Origin: Faucicola osloensis_D
Lineage (GTDB): Bacteria > Pseudomonadota > Gammaproteobacteria > Pseudomonadales > Moraxellaceae
Length of the DNA stretch: 64,000 bases
NCBI GenBank assembly: GCA_020041925.1
Contig: CP083409.1
Strand: one strand, 5' to 3'
The notes under the pieces: model-generated
Told to the model about the DNA's origin: nothing
Seen by the model: only the letters and a program-made list of their open reading frames with translations
Databases searched by the model: none
Program-made: the position numbers and the translations under genes
Shown: positions 55,108-64,000 of the stretch, one piece after another
How positions within the stretch are numbered: position 1 is the first letter of the stretch
Layout of the letters: every line of letters starts with the position of its first letter

Positions 55108-56130
55108 TCACGATTGCCGTGGGTCAAACGCATCTCGCAGCGCTTCCCCAATAAAAATCAACAACGACAACACAATCGTCAAACTAAAAAACCCTGCCAA
55201 AGCCAACCACGGTGAATCCAAATTATCTTTTCCCTGTGAGACTAGCTCCCCCAAAGACGGCGACCCTGCAGGCAAGCCATAGCCCAAATAATCAAGCGTG
55301 GTGAGTGCCGTGATATTTGCCGTCAAAATAAACGGCAACTGCGACAGGCTCGACGACATCGCATTGGGCAAAATATGGCGAAACATAATCTTGGCATCTG
55401 ACACCCCCATCGCCTTTGCCGACCGCACATAATCAAAATTTCTCGCTCGCAAAAACTCGGCACGCACCAGACCAACCAGCCCCATCCAGCCAAAGAGCAG
55501 CATCAGCCCAAACAACACAAACACACTCGGGCTAAACAAACTGACCAAAATAATAATCATAAACAGCTGTGGCAGACCACCCCATACCTCCATCAACCGC
55601 TGCCCGACTAAATCCGTCCAGCCGCCAAAATACCCTTGCACCGCCCCCACCGCAATACCAATGATTGACCCTGCCACCGTCAACGCCAACCCAAATAATA
55701 GCGATACACGCAAGCCATACAATACCCTTGCCAGCACATCTCGACCTTGGTCATCGGTACCGAGCCAGTTTTGGGCATTTGGCGGCGCAGGAAACGGCAC
55801 ATCACGACTCACACTTGGCGTTTGGTCGGCAAATGGTATCACCGGCTCAATCATGTAGCCATGCTGGTTGATTAGGTTTTTGACCACAGGGTCTTGGTAG
55901 TTGGTTTCGGTTTCGAAGACACCGCCAAAGGTGGTTTCGGGGTAAGACTTGACGATGGGAAAATACCAGTGATTTTGATAATTAACCAGCATCGGCTTGT
56001 CATTGGCGATAAGGTTTGCCCCCATGCAGGCAAGGAAAATCAGGCTAAACATGATGAGCGAAAAAAATCCCAACCGATTACGCTGAAAGCGGTGAATGCG
56101 GGCTTGCCAAACAGGATGTTTTATCAGCAT
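55108..56130 (-). CDS. yejE: peptide ABC transporter permease (YejE-like)
   Basis: 340 residues. An N-terminal cytoplasmic segment (VWQARIHRFQRNRLGFFSL), six predicted membrane helices, and the binding-protein-dependent transport (EAA) loop AKAMGVSDAKIMFRHILPNA near 238-257. Its start overlaps the yejB stop by one base. Confidence 0.94.
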   Translation of the reverse strand: MLIKHPVWQARIHRFQRNRLGFFSLIMFSLIFLACMGANLIANDKPMLVNYQNHWYFPIVKSYPETTFGGVFETETNYQDPVVKNLINQHGYMIEPVIPFADQTPSVSRDVPFPAPPNAQNWLGTDDQGRDVLARVLYGLRVSLLFGLALTVAGSIIGIAVGAVQGYFGGWTDLVGQRLMEVWGGLPQLFMIIILVSLFSPSVFVLFGLMLLFGWMGLVGLVRAEFLRARNFDYVRSAKAMGVSDAKIMFRHILPNAMSSSLSQLPFILTANITALTTLDYLGYGLPAGSPSLGELVSQGKDNLDSPWLALAGFFSLTIVLSLLIFIGEALRDAFDPRQS

Positions 56131-57179
56131 TAGCGACCCTCAAAATCAATACGGGGATCAATGAGATGATACGTCACATCACTTATCAACTGTAAAATCA
56201 GCCCCATCAAGGTAAAAATAAACAGCGTGCCAAAAATTACCGGATAATCGCGTTGCCCAATCGCTTCAAACCCCAGTCGTCCCAAACCATCCAAATTAAA
56301 AATTACTTCAATCAAAAAATTGCCGGTAAAAAATATTCCTACAATCGCCGACGGCAAGCCTGCAATAATAATCATCATCGCATTGCGAAATACATGACCG
56401 TATAGCACTTTTTTCTCGCTTAACCCTTTACTGCGAGCAGTCAACACGTATTGTTTGTTCAATTCTTCCATAAAACTAAACTTGGTCAAATACGCAAGAC
56501 CTGCAAACCCGCCAATCGTGCTTGCTGTGATGGGTAATGCCAAATGCCAAAAATAATCTTTGATTTTGCCAAACGTGGACAGCTTATCAAAATTCTCACT
56601 CACCAAGCCTTGCAGCGGAAAAATCTGCCAATAACTCCCCCCTGCTAACATCACCAATAACACCACCGCAAGCACAAACACAGGCACGGCATAACTCACC
56701 GCAAGCAGCAATGCGGTGGTTTTATCCATCAGTGAATTATGTCGTCTGGCTTTGGCAATCCCAAGCGGCACAGCGATTAAATAAATCAGTAGCGTACTCC
56801 AAAGCCCTAGCGAAATCGACACGGGCATTTTATCCAAAATCAACTCGCCCACAGGTTTGCCTTTAAAAAACGAGGTGCCAAAATCGCCCTTGGCATAGCT
56901 TGTCAGCATGAGCCAAAATCGCTCGGGCGCGGATTTATCAAAGCCGTATTGTTTTTTGATAGCCTCGACCATGTCTGGCGATAAACCGCGACTGCCTTGA
57001 TAAGTGGTCGTTGACAGCTGGGTTTGGGTGGCGCCCTGTTTTTGTTCTGCTTCAATTTGAGATATTTTTTGCTCGACAGGACCGCCAGGCGCCGATTGAA
57101 CAATGGCAAAATTGGTGAGCAGAATCAAAAACAAGGTAGGGATGATTAATAACAGTCGTTTAAGAATATATTTGCCCAT
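56130..57179 (-). CDS. yejB: peptide ABC transporter permease (YejB-like)
   Basis: 349 residues. DppB-family permease with the first helix at about 8-28, a periplasmic loop rich in Gln (about 40-75), then five helices and the EAA loop ARSKGLSEKKVLYGHVFRNA near 248-267. Pairs with YejE. Confidence 0.95.
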   Translation of the reverse strand: MGKYILKRLLLIIPTLFLILLTNFAIVQSAPGGPVEQKISQIEAEQKQGATQTQLSTTTYQGSRGLSPDMVEAIKKQYGFDKSAPERFWLMLTSYAKGDFGTSFFKGKPVGELILDKMPVSISLGLWSTLLIYLIAVPLGIAKARRHNSLMDKTTALLLAVSYAVPVFVLAVVLLVMLAGGSYWQIFPLQGLVSENFDKLSTFGKIKDYFWHLALPITASTIGGFAGLAYLTKFSFMEELNKQYVLTARSKGLSEKKVLYGHVFRNAMMIIIAGLPSAIVGIFFTGNFLIEVIFNLDGLGRLGFEAIGQRDYPVIFGTLFIFTLMGLILQLISDVTYHLIDPRIDFEGR

Positions 57180-57213
57180 GGTTATCCCTCATTATTAGCC
57201 TGAATCGTTAGCC

Positions 57214-58014
57214 TTAAAAGTTATTTTTTAGTTGACGTAAGGCTTTAAATATCTCAAACGGGCTGTCATCCTCAATTCCTGTCTGCGTTTGTACGGTTTT
57301 TATCATCTCATCACTGGGTTCAATCACTGCACGCATAAACGGATTGATGGCTTTTTCATCGGCAAGCGTGGTCGGCAAGGTTGGCGTATTTTGCTGGCGT
57401 AACTCACTGTCATGCGCTATTGCCTGTGCAATGGCTGGGTTATTGGGCTCGATAAACTGGGCAAAGTTAAGATTTGACAAAGTATACTCATGGGCAGGAT
57501 AAAATAGCGTTTCATCATCATGTAACTGCGCAAAACGCTCAAAGCTTTCAAACAACGTTTCAATCGTGCCGGTGAAAACACGGCCACACCCTGCCCGAAA
57601 TAGCGTATCCCCACAAAAGATATGCAGACGGTTATCAAGCGTCACTAAGTATGCTAAGTGATTTTCGGTATGCCCTGCCACCTGCCACACCTGCACAGGA
57701 CTACCCCAAGCGGTTAATTCGCGCCCTTCAGCCACGGAGATTAACTGTGTGGCATTGATTAACGGGTGAATATTGGCATGCGCAAAAATCTGTGCGTTTG
57801 GAAACGCATTTGCCAATGCTGTTACGCCGCCGATGTGGTCGCTGTGATGATGGGTCACCCATATTTGGGTGATGGTTAGATTTTCACGGTTGACAAACTC
57901 TAAAACAGGCTTGTCATCGCCAGCATCGACAATAATCACTTCGTGTGTTTCATCATTGATAATTGCCCAAATGTAGTTGTCAGTGAAAGCTGGGATTGGG
58001 TGAATTTTTAGCAT
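57214..58014 (-). CDS. gloB: hydroxyacylglutathione hydrolase (glyoxalase II)
   Basis: 266 residues, metallo-beta-lactamase fold. Metal site THHHSDHIGG near 53-62, GHTENHLAY near 114, CGDTLFRAGCGRVFTG near 133-148 and the His of YPAHEYT near 173. It hydrolyses S-lactoylglutathione to lactate and glutathione. The gene sits between yejA and yejB with gaps of about 30-35 bp, unusual company for glyoxalase II. Confidence 0.96.
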   Translation of the reverse strand: MLKIHPIPAFTDNYIWAIINDETHEVIIVDAGDDKPVLEFVNRENLTITQIWVTHHHSDHIGGVTALANAFPNAQIFAHANIHPLINATQLISVAEGRELTAWGSPVQVWQVAGHTENHLAYLVTLDNRLHIFCGDTLFRAGCGRVFTGTIETLFESFERFAQLHDDETLFYPAHEYTLSNLNFAQFIEPNNPAIAQAIAHDSELRQQNTPTLPTTLADEKAINPFMRAVIEPSDEMIKTVQTQTGIEDDSPFEIFKALRQLKNNF

Positions 58015-58044
58015 TGTTTTATTCCTTATTATTTTCCTAACTTA

Positions 58045-59937
58045 TTATTTTCCTAAGTACTGCATGACTTGTGCTTGTTTGTCTTTGTTCGCCCACCAAT
58101 AATCGATACCGATGGCATTGCTTGGCAGCGGCCCATGCTCATAAAATTTCCAATACGCCACATTGTCAGTATGCTTGCCATAAGTCGGCACGACATAATA
58201 GCCCGCCCGTAGCAGACGGTCTAATACCTTGCTGTATAGCACAATATCGTCACGATTCTTCGACACTATGAGTTTGGCAATCACCACATCAATGGCTTTG
58301 TTTTTGATACCTGCCGAGTTTTGGTTGCCTTTTTCGTCTGCGGCTTGTGAGCCCCACATATAGGTCTGCTCTGCGCCAGGTGACAAACTTTGGGCAAACA
58401 TATCGATAATCATGTCGTAGTCGTATCTGCGAGTGCGCTCCAGGTACTGGGGGACATCGGCTTGGCGAAAGCTGGCATCAAACCCGAGTCGTTGCAGGTT
58501 ACGTAAAAAAGGTAGCACAATGCGCGCATTCTTGTCATCGGTGGATAAAAATTCCAGTTTGGCCGGCTGACCATTGGGCTGATACAGCTTCATATTTTGG
58601 TATTTAAAACCCGCTTGCAGCAGCAATTCACGCGCTTTTAACAAATTGTCGCGATTAAATCCATCGCCAGTTGATTTGGGGGCCTGCCAATCGCTTAAAA
58701 CAGCCTGTCTTTGAATGGGCTCAAGGTCAGGTAATAGCGGATTGATAACCGCCAGCTCTTGGGGTGTCGGTGTGCCGGTTGCGGCAAGCGCTGACCCATG
58801 AAAAAAGCTTTGCAAACGTTCATATTGGCCATAAAACATGGTTTTATTGAGCCATTCAAAATCATACGCCAGTGTCATCGCTTGGCGCACCCGGATATCT
58901 TGAAAAATCGGTCGGCGCAAATTCATCACAATCGCTTGCATCGGTACGGGGTTGTTATTGGCGATTTGCGCTTTGGTGATCATGCCTGCTTTGACGGCAG
59001 GAAAGTTATAACCCGTCGACCATGTCCGCGCCTTGTTTTCGGCACGGAAAAAATATTCGCCTGATTTAAAACCTTCAAATGCCACTTCGGGATTTTGATA
59101 ATATACATACTTAATTTGGTCAAAATTATAACGACCGACATTCACCACCACGCCTGCATCAGGTTTGGCACCCCAATAATTGGGGTCACGCACATAAGTA
59201 ATGGCGCGTCCTGCATCGATTGTGCCGACTTTATACGCCCCACTGCCCATCAGTGGCGTCAGTCCGACTTTATCAAAATAGCCATCAATCGATTTTTTTG
59301 ACCAAATCGGCATTTGCGCGACGGTCAGTTTGATTTCTTGGTTGTCTTTGGATTTAAAAATAAATTTGACGGTTTGTCGATCGATCACTTGGGTTTCTTT
59401 GACATCCGACAGATAGCTACGCATACTCATCACGCCTTTTGTGAGTAGGGCATCCATACTGGCTTTGACATCTTGCGCCGTCACAGGCGTGCCATCCCAA
59501 AAATAGGCTTTGGGGTTGATGTGATAGATAACCCAGCTTGGGTCATCTGGGTCATAAGTGACTTTATCCGCCAGTAGTGGGTACTGCACAAACGCTTCAG
59601 AAAGCGAGCCTGTCATCAAACTTTCAAACAAATAATCGGTGCCGGTCACAGGTGTACCGACATCAATCCATTTATTAATACTGTCAAAGGTGCCGATGGC
59701 AGATAGGCTCAGCACACCGCCTTTGGGGGCGTTGGGATTGGCATAAGGTAAATGAGAGACATGGGCAAATTGTGCGGTGCTATTGTGAGCGATAGATGTG
59801 CCAGTAATGATAGCGGTATTGGCAGCGGACGCGACCACTAATAAGCCCAGCACCCAGTATTTTTTGCCGAATGTCTGGCGAGTGACTGCCCTCATCCAGT
59901 GGGCTGGTTTTATCATCCTGTCTTTTTTCACTTGCAT
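58045..59937 (-). CDS. yejA: peptide ABC transporter substrate-binding protein (YejA-like)
   Basis: 630 residues, periplasmic. A basic start and hydrophobic signal segment (YWVLGLLVVASAANTAI), then the SBP_bac_5 fold: GTFDSINKW, DPDDPSWVIYHINPKAYFWDGTPVTAQDV, and QPNGQPAKLEFLS. The YejA subclass is suggested by the length and the C-terminal WKFYEHGPLP. First gene of the yejA-gloB-yejB-yejE-hint-yejF unit. Confidence 0.93.
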   Translation of the reverse strand: MQVKKDRMIKPAHWMRAVTRQTFGKKYWVLGLLVVASAANTAIITGTSIAHNSTAQFAHVSHLPYANPNAPKGGVLSLSAIGTFDSINKWIDVGTPVTGTDYLFESLMTGSLSEAFVQYPLLADKVTYDPDDPSWVIYHINPKAYFWDGTPVTAQDVKASMDALLTKGVMSMRSYLSDVKETQVIDRQTVKFIFKSKDNQEIKLTVAQMPIWSKKSIDGYFDKVGLTPLMGSGAYKVGTIDAGRAITYVRDPNYWGAKPDAGVVVNVGRYNFDQIKYVYYQNPEVAFEGFKSGEYFFRAENKARTWSTGYNFPAVKAGMITKAQIANNNPVPMQAIVMNLRRPIFQDIRVRQAMTLAYDFEWLNKTMFYGQYERLQSFFHGSALAATGTPTPQELAVINPLLPDLEPIQRQAVLSDWQAPKSTGDGFNRDNLLKARELLLQAGFKYQNMKLYQPNGQPAKLEFLSTDDKNARIVLPFLRNLQRLGFDASFRQADVPQYLERTRRYDYDMIIDMFAQSLSPGAEQTYMWGSQAADEKGNQNSAGIKNKAIDVVIAKLIVSKNRDDIVLYSKVLDRLLRAGYYVVPTYGKHTDNVAYWKFYEHGPLPSNAIGIDYWWANKDKQAQVMQYLGK

Positions 59938-60020
59938 CCCCCTGACCCCTTCAACTATTTTTCAGAAAACCTTGGTATTGCTAGCTGTTATCCCTCATAT
60001 GCCCCACACCCGCTAACTAT

Positions 60021-60057
60021 AAAAAAGACTTAACAAGCATTTTAGCTGTTAAGTCTT
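60021..60057 (-). terminator. intrinsic terminator of serC
   Basis: An 11-bp stem AAGACTTAACA/TGTTAAGTCTT (60025-60035 with 60047-60057). T6 on the minus strand. Confidence 0.9.
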
Positions 60058-60082
60058 AATGTAGCATGATTGTTAAATCTTT

Positions 60083-61186
60083 TTATACGCTAGTTTGTTC
60101 AAACTGCTGCATAAATTTGATTAATTTTTCAACGGTCGCCAAATCAATCGCGTTATAAATACTGGCGCGCATGCCGCCCACTGTACGGTGCCCTTTAAGA
60201 TTCAAAAATCCTGCTTCGTCGGCTTTAGCTAAGAAGGTTTTATCAAGTTGACTATCTGCCAAGGTGAAGGGTACATTCATGATTGAGCGGTTGTCTTTGT
60301 TGACAGGGTTTTGGTAAAAATCGCTTTGGTCGATAAATTCATACAGCTTTTGCGCTTTTAACAAATTTTGTTGATAGATTGCCTCGACACCCCCTTGCTC
60401 AAGCAACCATTCAAACACTAAACCTGCCAAATACCAAGAAAAAGTTGCTGGCGTATTGACCATCGAATCATTGTCGGCTTGGTTTTTATAGTCCAAGATA
60501 CTTGGGCAAACCAAGTTGGCATGACCGATCAAATCATCACGGACAATCACAAGCGTCAAACCCGCAGGACCAATATTTTTTTGCGCACCGGCATAAATCA
60601 GTCCAAATTTTGATACATCTATTGGGCTAGAGAGGATGCAAGATGACATATCCGCCACGATGGGTACATTCACCGCTGGCACATCAAACATCGCCAAACC
60701 ATTAATGGTCTCGTTGGGGCAATAATGGAAATAATCGGCGTTGTCATTAAGTTGCCAGCTATCACGTGGAGGCACAGTGGTATAGTTGCTGTCTTTGGCA
60801 GAAGCGACGACATTGATTTTGCCTAGCCCTGCTTGCTCATAGCGTTTGGCTTCGCTGATAGCTTTTTTAGACCAAATGCCGGTGTCTAAATAATCAGCTT
60901 CCCCTTTAAGTAAATTCAATGGAATGGCTGAAAACTGCAGGCTTGCGCCACCTTGCAAAAATAGCACTTTATAATTGTCAGGAATGTTCATCAGCTTGCG
61001 CAAATCCTGCTCAGCTTTTGAGGCAATGCCCACAAATTCACTGCTACGGTGGCTCATCTCCATCACCGACATTCCTGAGCCCTGCCAATTTAACAATTCG
61101 GCTTGCGCTTTTTGCAGCACCGCAGTCGGCATAGATGCGGGGCCTGCACAAAAGTTAGCAACACGTTGATCAAAGCTGACACTCAT
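60083..61186 (-). CDS. serC: phosphoserine aminotransferase SerC
   Basis: PLP enzyme of serine and pyridoxal phosphate synthesis. 367 residues. NFCAGPASMPTAVL near 11-24, HRSSEF near 46, GGASLQFSAIPLNLL near 80, and the PLP lysine in YAGAQKNIGPAGL near 205. Full length. Start ATG at 61186 with AAAGGAACG upstream. Confidence 0.98.
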   Translation of the reverse strand: MSVSFDQRVANFCAGPASMPTAVLQKAQAELLNWQGSGMSVMEMSHRSSEFVGIASKAEQDLRKLMNIPDNYKVLFLQGGASLQFSAIPLNLLKGEADYLDTGIWSKKAISEAKRYEQAGLGKINVVASAKDSNYTTVPPRDSWQLNDNADYFHYCPNETINGLAMFDVPAVNVPIVADMSSCILSSPIDVSKFGLIYAGAQKNIGPAGLTLVIVRDDLIGHANLVCPSILDYKNQADNDSMVNTPATFSWYLAGLVFEWLLEQGGVEAIYQQNLLKAQKLYEFIDQSDFYQNPVNKDNRSIMNVPFTLADSQLDKTFLAKADEAGFLNLKGHRTVGGMRASIYNAIDLATVEKLIKFMQQFEQTSV

Positions 61187-61307
61187 AGCACGTTCCTTTT
61201 TATCGTGTGAAATGTTATCGTGTGAAATGAAATAAAAAAATACTTTACCACAATATGGCTAGTCGATGAATCATAAAGATGAGTCATCAATCGGCAGCTC
61301 ATTGCAC

Positions 61308-62156
61308 TCAACTTGATAGCAACTGCCAAAGTTGGCGTTTTAGGCGATAATCATCAAGCATATCTAGCAGATAAGGCAGACGCTGTATCGGTTGTTCATC
61401 CAAACAGTCAGGCAATGGCGTCAATGCCCCCACCTTAGGATTGCCTTGATTGATACGGTATAAAAATCCTGAAAACCCTGCGACTGCCATCGGGTAGCTG
61501 CTCATTAATTGCACCGTCGCTTTGGGTAAATGCTGGCTATCGGTGAGCAAGGGAAACTTGAAAAAATGCACTGACGCTTTGAACCCACTGATGATTTGTT
61601 GCCATAAATACTGTTGGCGGCTGTCTGTCTGCAAAAAATGACTGTCAAGCACCAGTGTCCACTCACCCACCACTATCGCCTGCAGATCAAAACTGGCAGT
61701 GAGTAATTCATCATTGAGCTGTTCATTATTGAACCGTTCATCACTATGCCCGTCATCACTGTACCTATCACTATTTGGCGCAGGGTCGCTTTTTAAAGGT
61801 GAATGATGGGGTAAAGCTACATCATGGGGGTGAAAATTTGCCAGACTCGCTGGGGGTAATTCTGCTACGCCCCCAACGGCATCATCCGCAATAACAGGAT
61901 GATTGATGTCTGACGTTATATCAATGGGCGCAAGTTTGCTCGTTAACCCAGTTTGAGCGGGCTGTAACTGCTGTGGCATGGCAGCAAGCGTCTCAACCGC
62001 TTGATAGGAAGAAACAACCTCAAAATCTTCTAGATTAGCAAACGTTTTGACAGGGCAATCTTGGCGCACCCAACGCGTAACACCCATCTGCGCCAGTATT
62101 TCGCTTTGCCAAGCATCGTACTGCTGCTCATCAAGGGTAAGGTCAGATACAGTCAT
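61308..62156 (-). CDS. hypothetical protein, possibly a divergent DNA polymerase III psi subunit (HolD-like)
   Basis: 282 residues. The N-terminus (AWQSEILAQMGVTRWVRQD, about 15-33) resembles the chi-binding start of HolD, including the Trp after MGVT/LGIT. A Ser/His/Asp-rich linker (about 70-150) looks disordered. The C-terminal part (LVLDSHFL, LWQQI, then LLDMLDDYRLKRQLWQLL) resembles the end of psi proteins, where a KRxxWQ-type helix is common. HolD is very variable, and the usual rimI neighbour is absent, so this stays a suggestion. Start ATG at 62156, 75 bp after aroC on the same strand. Confidence 0.4.
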   Translation of the reverse strand: MTVSDLTLDEQQYDAWQSEILAQMGVTRWVRQDCPVKTFANLEDFEVVSSYQAVETLAAMPQQLQPAQTGLTSKLAPIDITSDINHPVIADDAVGGVAELPPASLANFHPHDVALPHHSPLKSDPAPNSDRYSDDGHSDERFNNEQLNDELLTASFDLQAIVVGEWTLVLDSHFLQTDSRQQYLWQQIISGFKASVHFFKFPLLTDSQHLPKATVQLMSSYPMAVAGFSGFLYRINQGNPKVGALTPLPDCLDEQPIQRLPYLLDMLDDYRLKRQLWQLLSS

Positions 62157-62231
62157 ACCAATGTTAACTCAAGTTGAATGGGGCAACGCATTGTGGCAAC
62201 CTTATGGCAACCAAATACCCCTAGTAAAAAA

Positions 62232-63335
62232 TTATACAATCGGAGCGAGCGGCACAGTGACATCTGCGTTTTGCCCACGATGACGCAGATAATGGTCTAA
62301 CAGCACAATGGCAAGCATGGCTTCTGCTATCGGCGTAGCACGCACACCGACACAAGGATCATGCCGACCTTTGGTTAGCATCTCTACTGCATTGCCGTGA
62401 ATATCAATACTTTGACCAGGCGTAGTGATACTGGCAGTAGGTTTTAGCGCAATACTTACTACAATCGTCTGACCCGATGAAATTCCCCCTAAAATTCCCC
62501 CGGCATGGTTGGCATTAAAGCCGTGCAAGGTTAACTCGTCGCGAGATTCATGCCCAAACTGTCCCGCCACTGCCATGCCATCGCCAATTTCAACACCTTT
62601 GACCGCATTGATACTCATCATCGCATGGGCGATATCGGCATCAAGTCTGTCAAACACAGGCTCACCCAATCCCACAGGTACACCAGATGCCAATATGGTA
62701 AGCTTTGCGCCACAACTTGTCCCTTGCTCACGGCATTGGGTAATCAGTTGCTCAAACTTTGGTAAGGCGTCTATATCCGCACAAAAAAATGGGTTACTGT
62801 TGACAAATTCCCAATCGATCGTATTTTCAGGTATCTGTTTGGCAACCACATCACCAATCTGGGTCACATAACCGCGAACTTCTACCCCTAGCCGTTGTTT
62901 CAAATATTTCTTGGCAATCGCACCCGCTGCCACTCGCATTGCCGTTTCGCGCGCTGATGAGCGGCCACCACCACGATAATCGCGAAACCCATATTTCATG
63001 CTATAGGTATAATCGGCATGGTTGGGACGAAAGGTGTCTTTAATATCGCTATAATCTTTGGATTTTTGGTTGGTATTGCGAATGAGTAAGCCAATAGAAG
63101 TGCCTGTCGTTTTACCTTCAAACACGCCAGAGATAATTTCAACTGCATCGTCTTCACGGCGCTGGGTCGCAAATTTTGAGGTACCGGGCTTACGACGATC
63201 CAGGTCTATTTGCAGATCTGCTTCGGTTAAAGGCAACCCTGGTGGCACACCGTCAACGATTGCCATAAGTCCTGCGCCATGTGATTCGCCACAGGTGGTG
63301 ACGGTAAAAACTTGCCCGATGGTATTGCCTGCCAT
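62232..63335 (-). CDS. aroC: chorismate synthase
   Basis: Last step of the shikimate pathway. 367 residues. GESHGAGLMAIVDGVPPGLPL near 15-35, the conserved Arg-rich RPNHADYTYSMKYG near 100, GGGRSSARETA near 122-132, and GGISSGQ near 282. Full length. Start ATG at 63335. prmB lies upstream, as in many gammaproteobacteria. Confidence 0.98.
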   Translation of the reverse strand: MAGNTIGQVFTVTTCGESHGAGLMAIVDGVPPGLPLTEADLQIDLDRRKPGTSKFATQRREDDAVEIISGVFEGKTTGTSIGLLIRNTNQKSKDYSDIKDTFRPNHADYTYSMKYGFRDYRGGGRSSARETAMRVAAGAIAKKYLKQRLGVEVRGYVTQIGDVVAKQIPENTIDWEFVNSNPFFCADIDALPKFEQLITQCREQGTSCGAKLTILASGVPVGLGEPVFDRLDADIAHAMMSINAVKGVEIGDGMAVAGQFGHESRDELTLHGFNANHAGGILGGISSGQTIVVSIALKPTASITTPGQSIDIHGNAVEMLTKGRHDPCVGVRATPIAEAMLAIVLLDHYLRHRGQNADVTVPLAPIV

Positions 63336-63489
63336 TTACGCTCCGCTTACTATTTCATGAATGCTTACAAATAAAATAATAGGTTTGTTGCACCCTGTTC
63401 ATATATTGTTTTTTTAGCCATTATCTAACTTATTAAATCAACAAGCCCAATCAACAAGTTAAAGATAGCAACCCCAAACAACTGCTTAC

Positions 63490-64000
63490 TTAAGAAGCAC
63501 TCACATACTGCTCAAAATATGCCCGATTTTCCATCAATTCATCATAATCCATGGCAAAAATCCCATGCCCGCCATGTGCAAAGGTTAACCAATCAAACTG
63601 GATTTCAGGATAGGCTTGGCGCAGTGCCCATTCACTATCCCCCACCTCGCACACTAGCAAGCCGTCACGAGTCAGATAATCTGGGGCGTTGTATAAAATA
63701 TGATGCACCAAATCCAAGCCATCTTGTCCCGCTGCCAACGCATGGTCTGGCTCATGCAAGAACTCGGGTGGTAAATCTGCCATCGTTGCCGCATCGACAT
63801 ACGGCGGGTTGGTCACAATCAAATCATATTGATTTTCTGCAGGCACTTTTTCAAATAAGTTTGACTCAATCAAATTGACCTGATGGTTCATGTGGTGATG
63901 TTCCACATTGACCGCTGCCACTTCTAGGGCGTTTTTATCGATATCACTGGCATCGACCATTGCATCAGGGAAACGGCTTGCCAAGGCAATGGCAATACAG
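63490..64000 (-). CDS. prmB: ribosomal protein L3 glutamine methyltransferase PrmB (5' end outside window)
   Basis: The C-terminal 169 codons are present, and the frame runs off the window at 64000, upstream of the Met at 63984. Visible are the SAM-binding DIDKNALEVA, the glutamine-methyltransferase motif NPPYVD, and LVCEVGDSEWAL. The aroC neighbour favours PrmB over the very similar PrmC. Confidence 0.9.
   Translation of the reverse strand, partial: CIAIALASRFPDAMVDASDIDKNALEVAAVNVEHHHMNHQVNLIESNLFEKVPAENQYDLIVTNPPYVDAATMADLPPEFLHEPDHALAAGQDGLDLVHHILYNAPDYLTRDGLLVCEVGDSEWALRQAYPEIQFDWLTFAHGGHGIFAMDYDELMENRAYFEQYVSAS

Noticed and set aside
1..64000. CRISPR arrays, insertion sequences, prophage or integron
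   Set aside because: No regularly spaced repeats, transposase, integrase, capsid or attC-like elements found by reading both strands.

Overview
The window looks like chromosomal DNA from a gammaproteobacterium of the Moraxellaceae, most likely a Moraxella (osloensis-type), Faucicola or Psychrobacter relative. This is an inference from gene content: a monomeric NADP isocitrate dehydrogenase, a GAPDH with a long N-terminal extension, a Nudix/TenI fusion, a FabH-like shunt ketosynthase, the rhodanese-grxC-secB and aroC-prmB pairs, and moderately AT-rich codon use. Almost all of the DNA is core chromosome. I see no integrase, transposase, phage structural gene or CRISPR array.

Layout. 0.2-2 kb: a HIT protein and a membrane-bound class III adenylate cyclase. 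2.1-9.1 kb (minus strand): recJ, a WYL regulator with a TerD-family protein, and icd. 9.4-12.1 kb: a DUF697-like protein and a BtuB-like TonB receptor. 12.1-16.5 kb: ntrB, ntrC and an overlapping Hanks-type kinase, behind a convincing sigma-54 promoter with an upstream NtrC-like site and an IHF-like site. 16.5-18.1 kb: tRNA-Leu(UAG) and an orphan AAA ATPase. 18.2-26.1 kb (minus): clpA, clpS, a membrane coiled-coil protein, argC, hemE, proB. 26.4-32.4 kb: a DegV protein, then obgE, a GAPDH, a Blc lipocalin and the Nudix/TenI fusion. 32.4-32.7 kb: a 54-residue hemP with a near-perfect Fur box. 32.8-36.2 kb (minus): an SDR, an acyl-CoA synthetase, orn. 36.4-40.1 kb (plus): rsgA, rhodanese, grxC, secB, a FolM-like reductase. 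40.2-48.5 kb (minus): a DegS/AlgW-like protease, lysS, a PLD-like protein, prfA, a KAS III, a methyltransferase, folD. 48.7-49.0 kb: tRNA-Cys and tRNA-Leu(UAA). 49.1-64 kb (minus): a GspE/PilB ATPase, a frameshifted MFS exporter, a yejABEF-type peptide ABC operon that also contains gloB and a Hint-domain gene, serC, a HolD-like protein, aroC and the 3' part of prmB.

The parts most worth a second look are: the Hint-domain protein coupled to the peptide transporter ATPase, with the usual first Cys replaced by Gly; the ntrBC-kinase operon and its promoter; the WYL-TerD pair, with 15-bp tandem repeats at both ends of the WYL gene; an MFS exporter broken at a run of seven G; the orphan Fur-controlled hemP; and a hypothetical protein before aroC that resembles the DNA polymerase III psi subunit. 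No single locus is clearly a new defence or mobile system.
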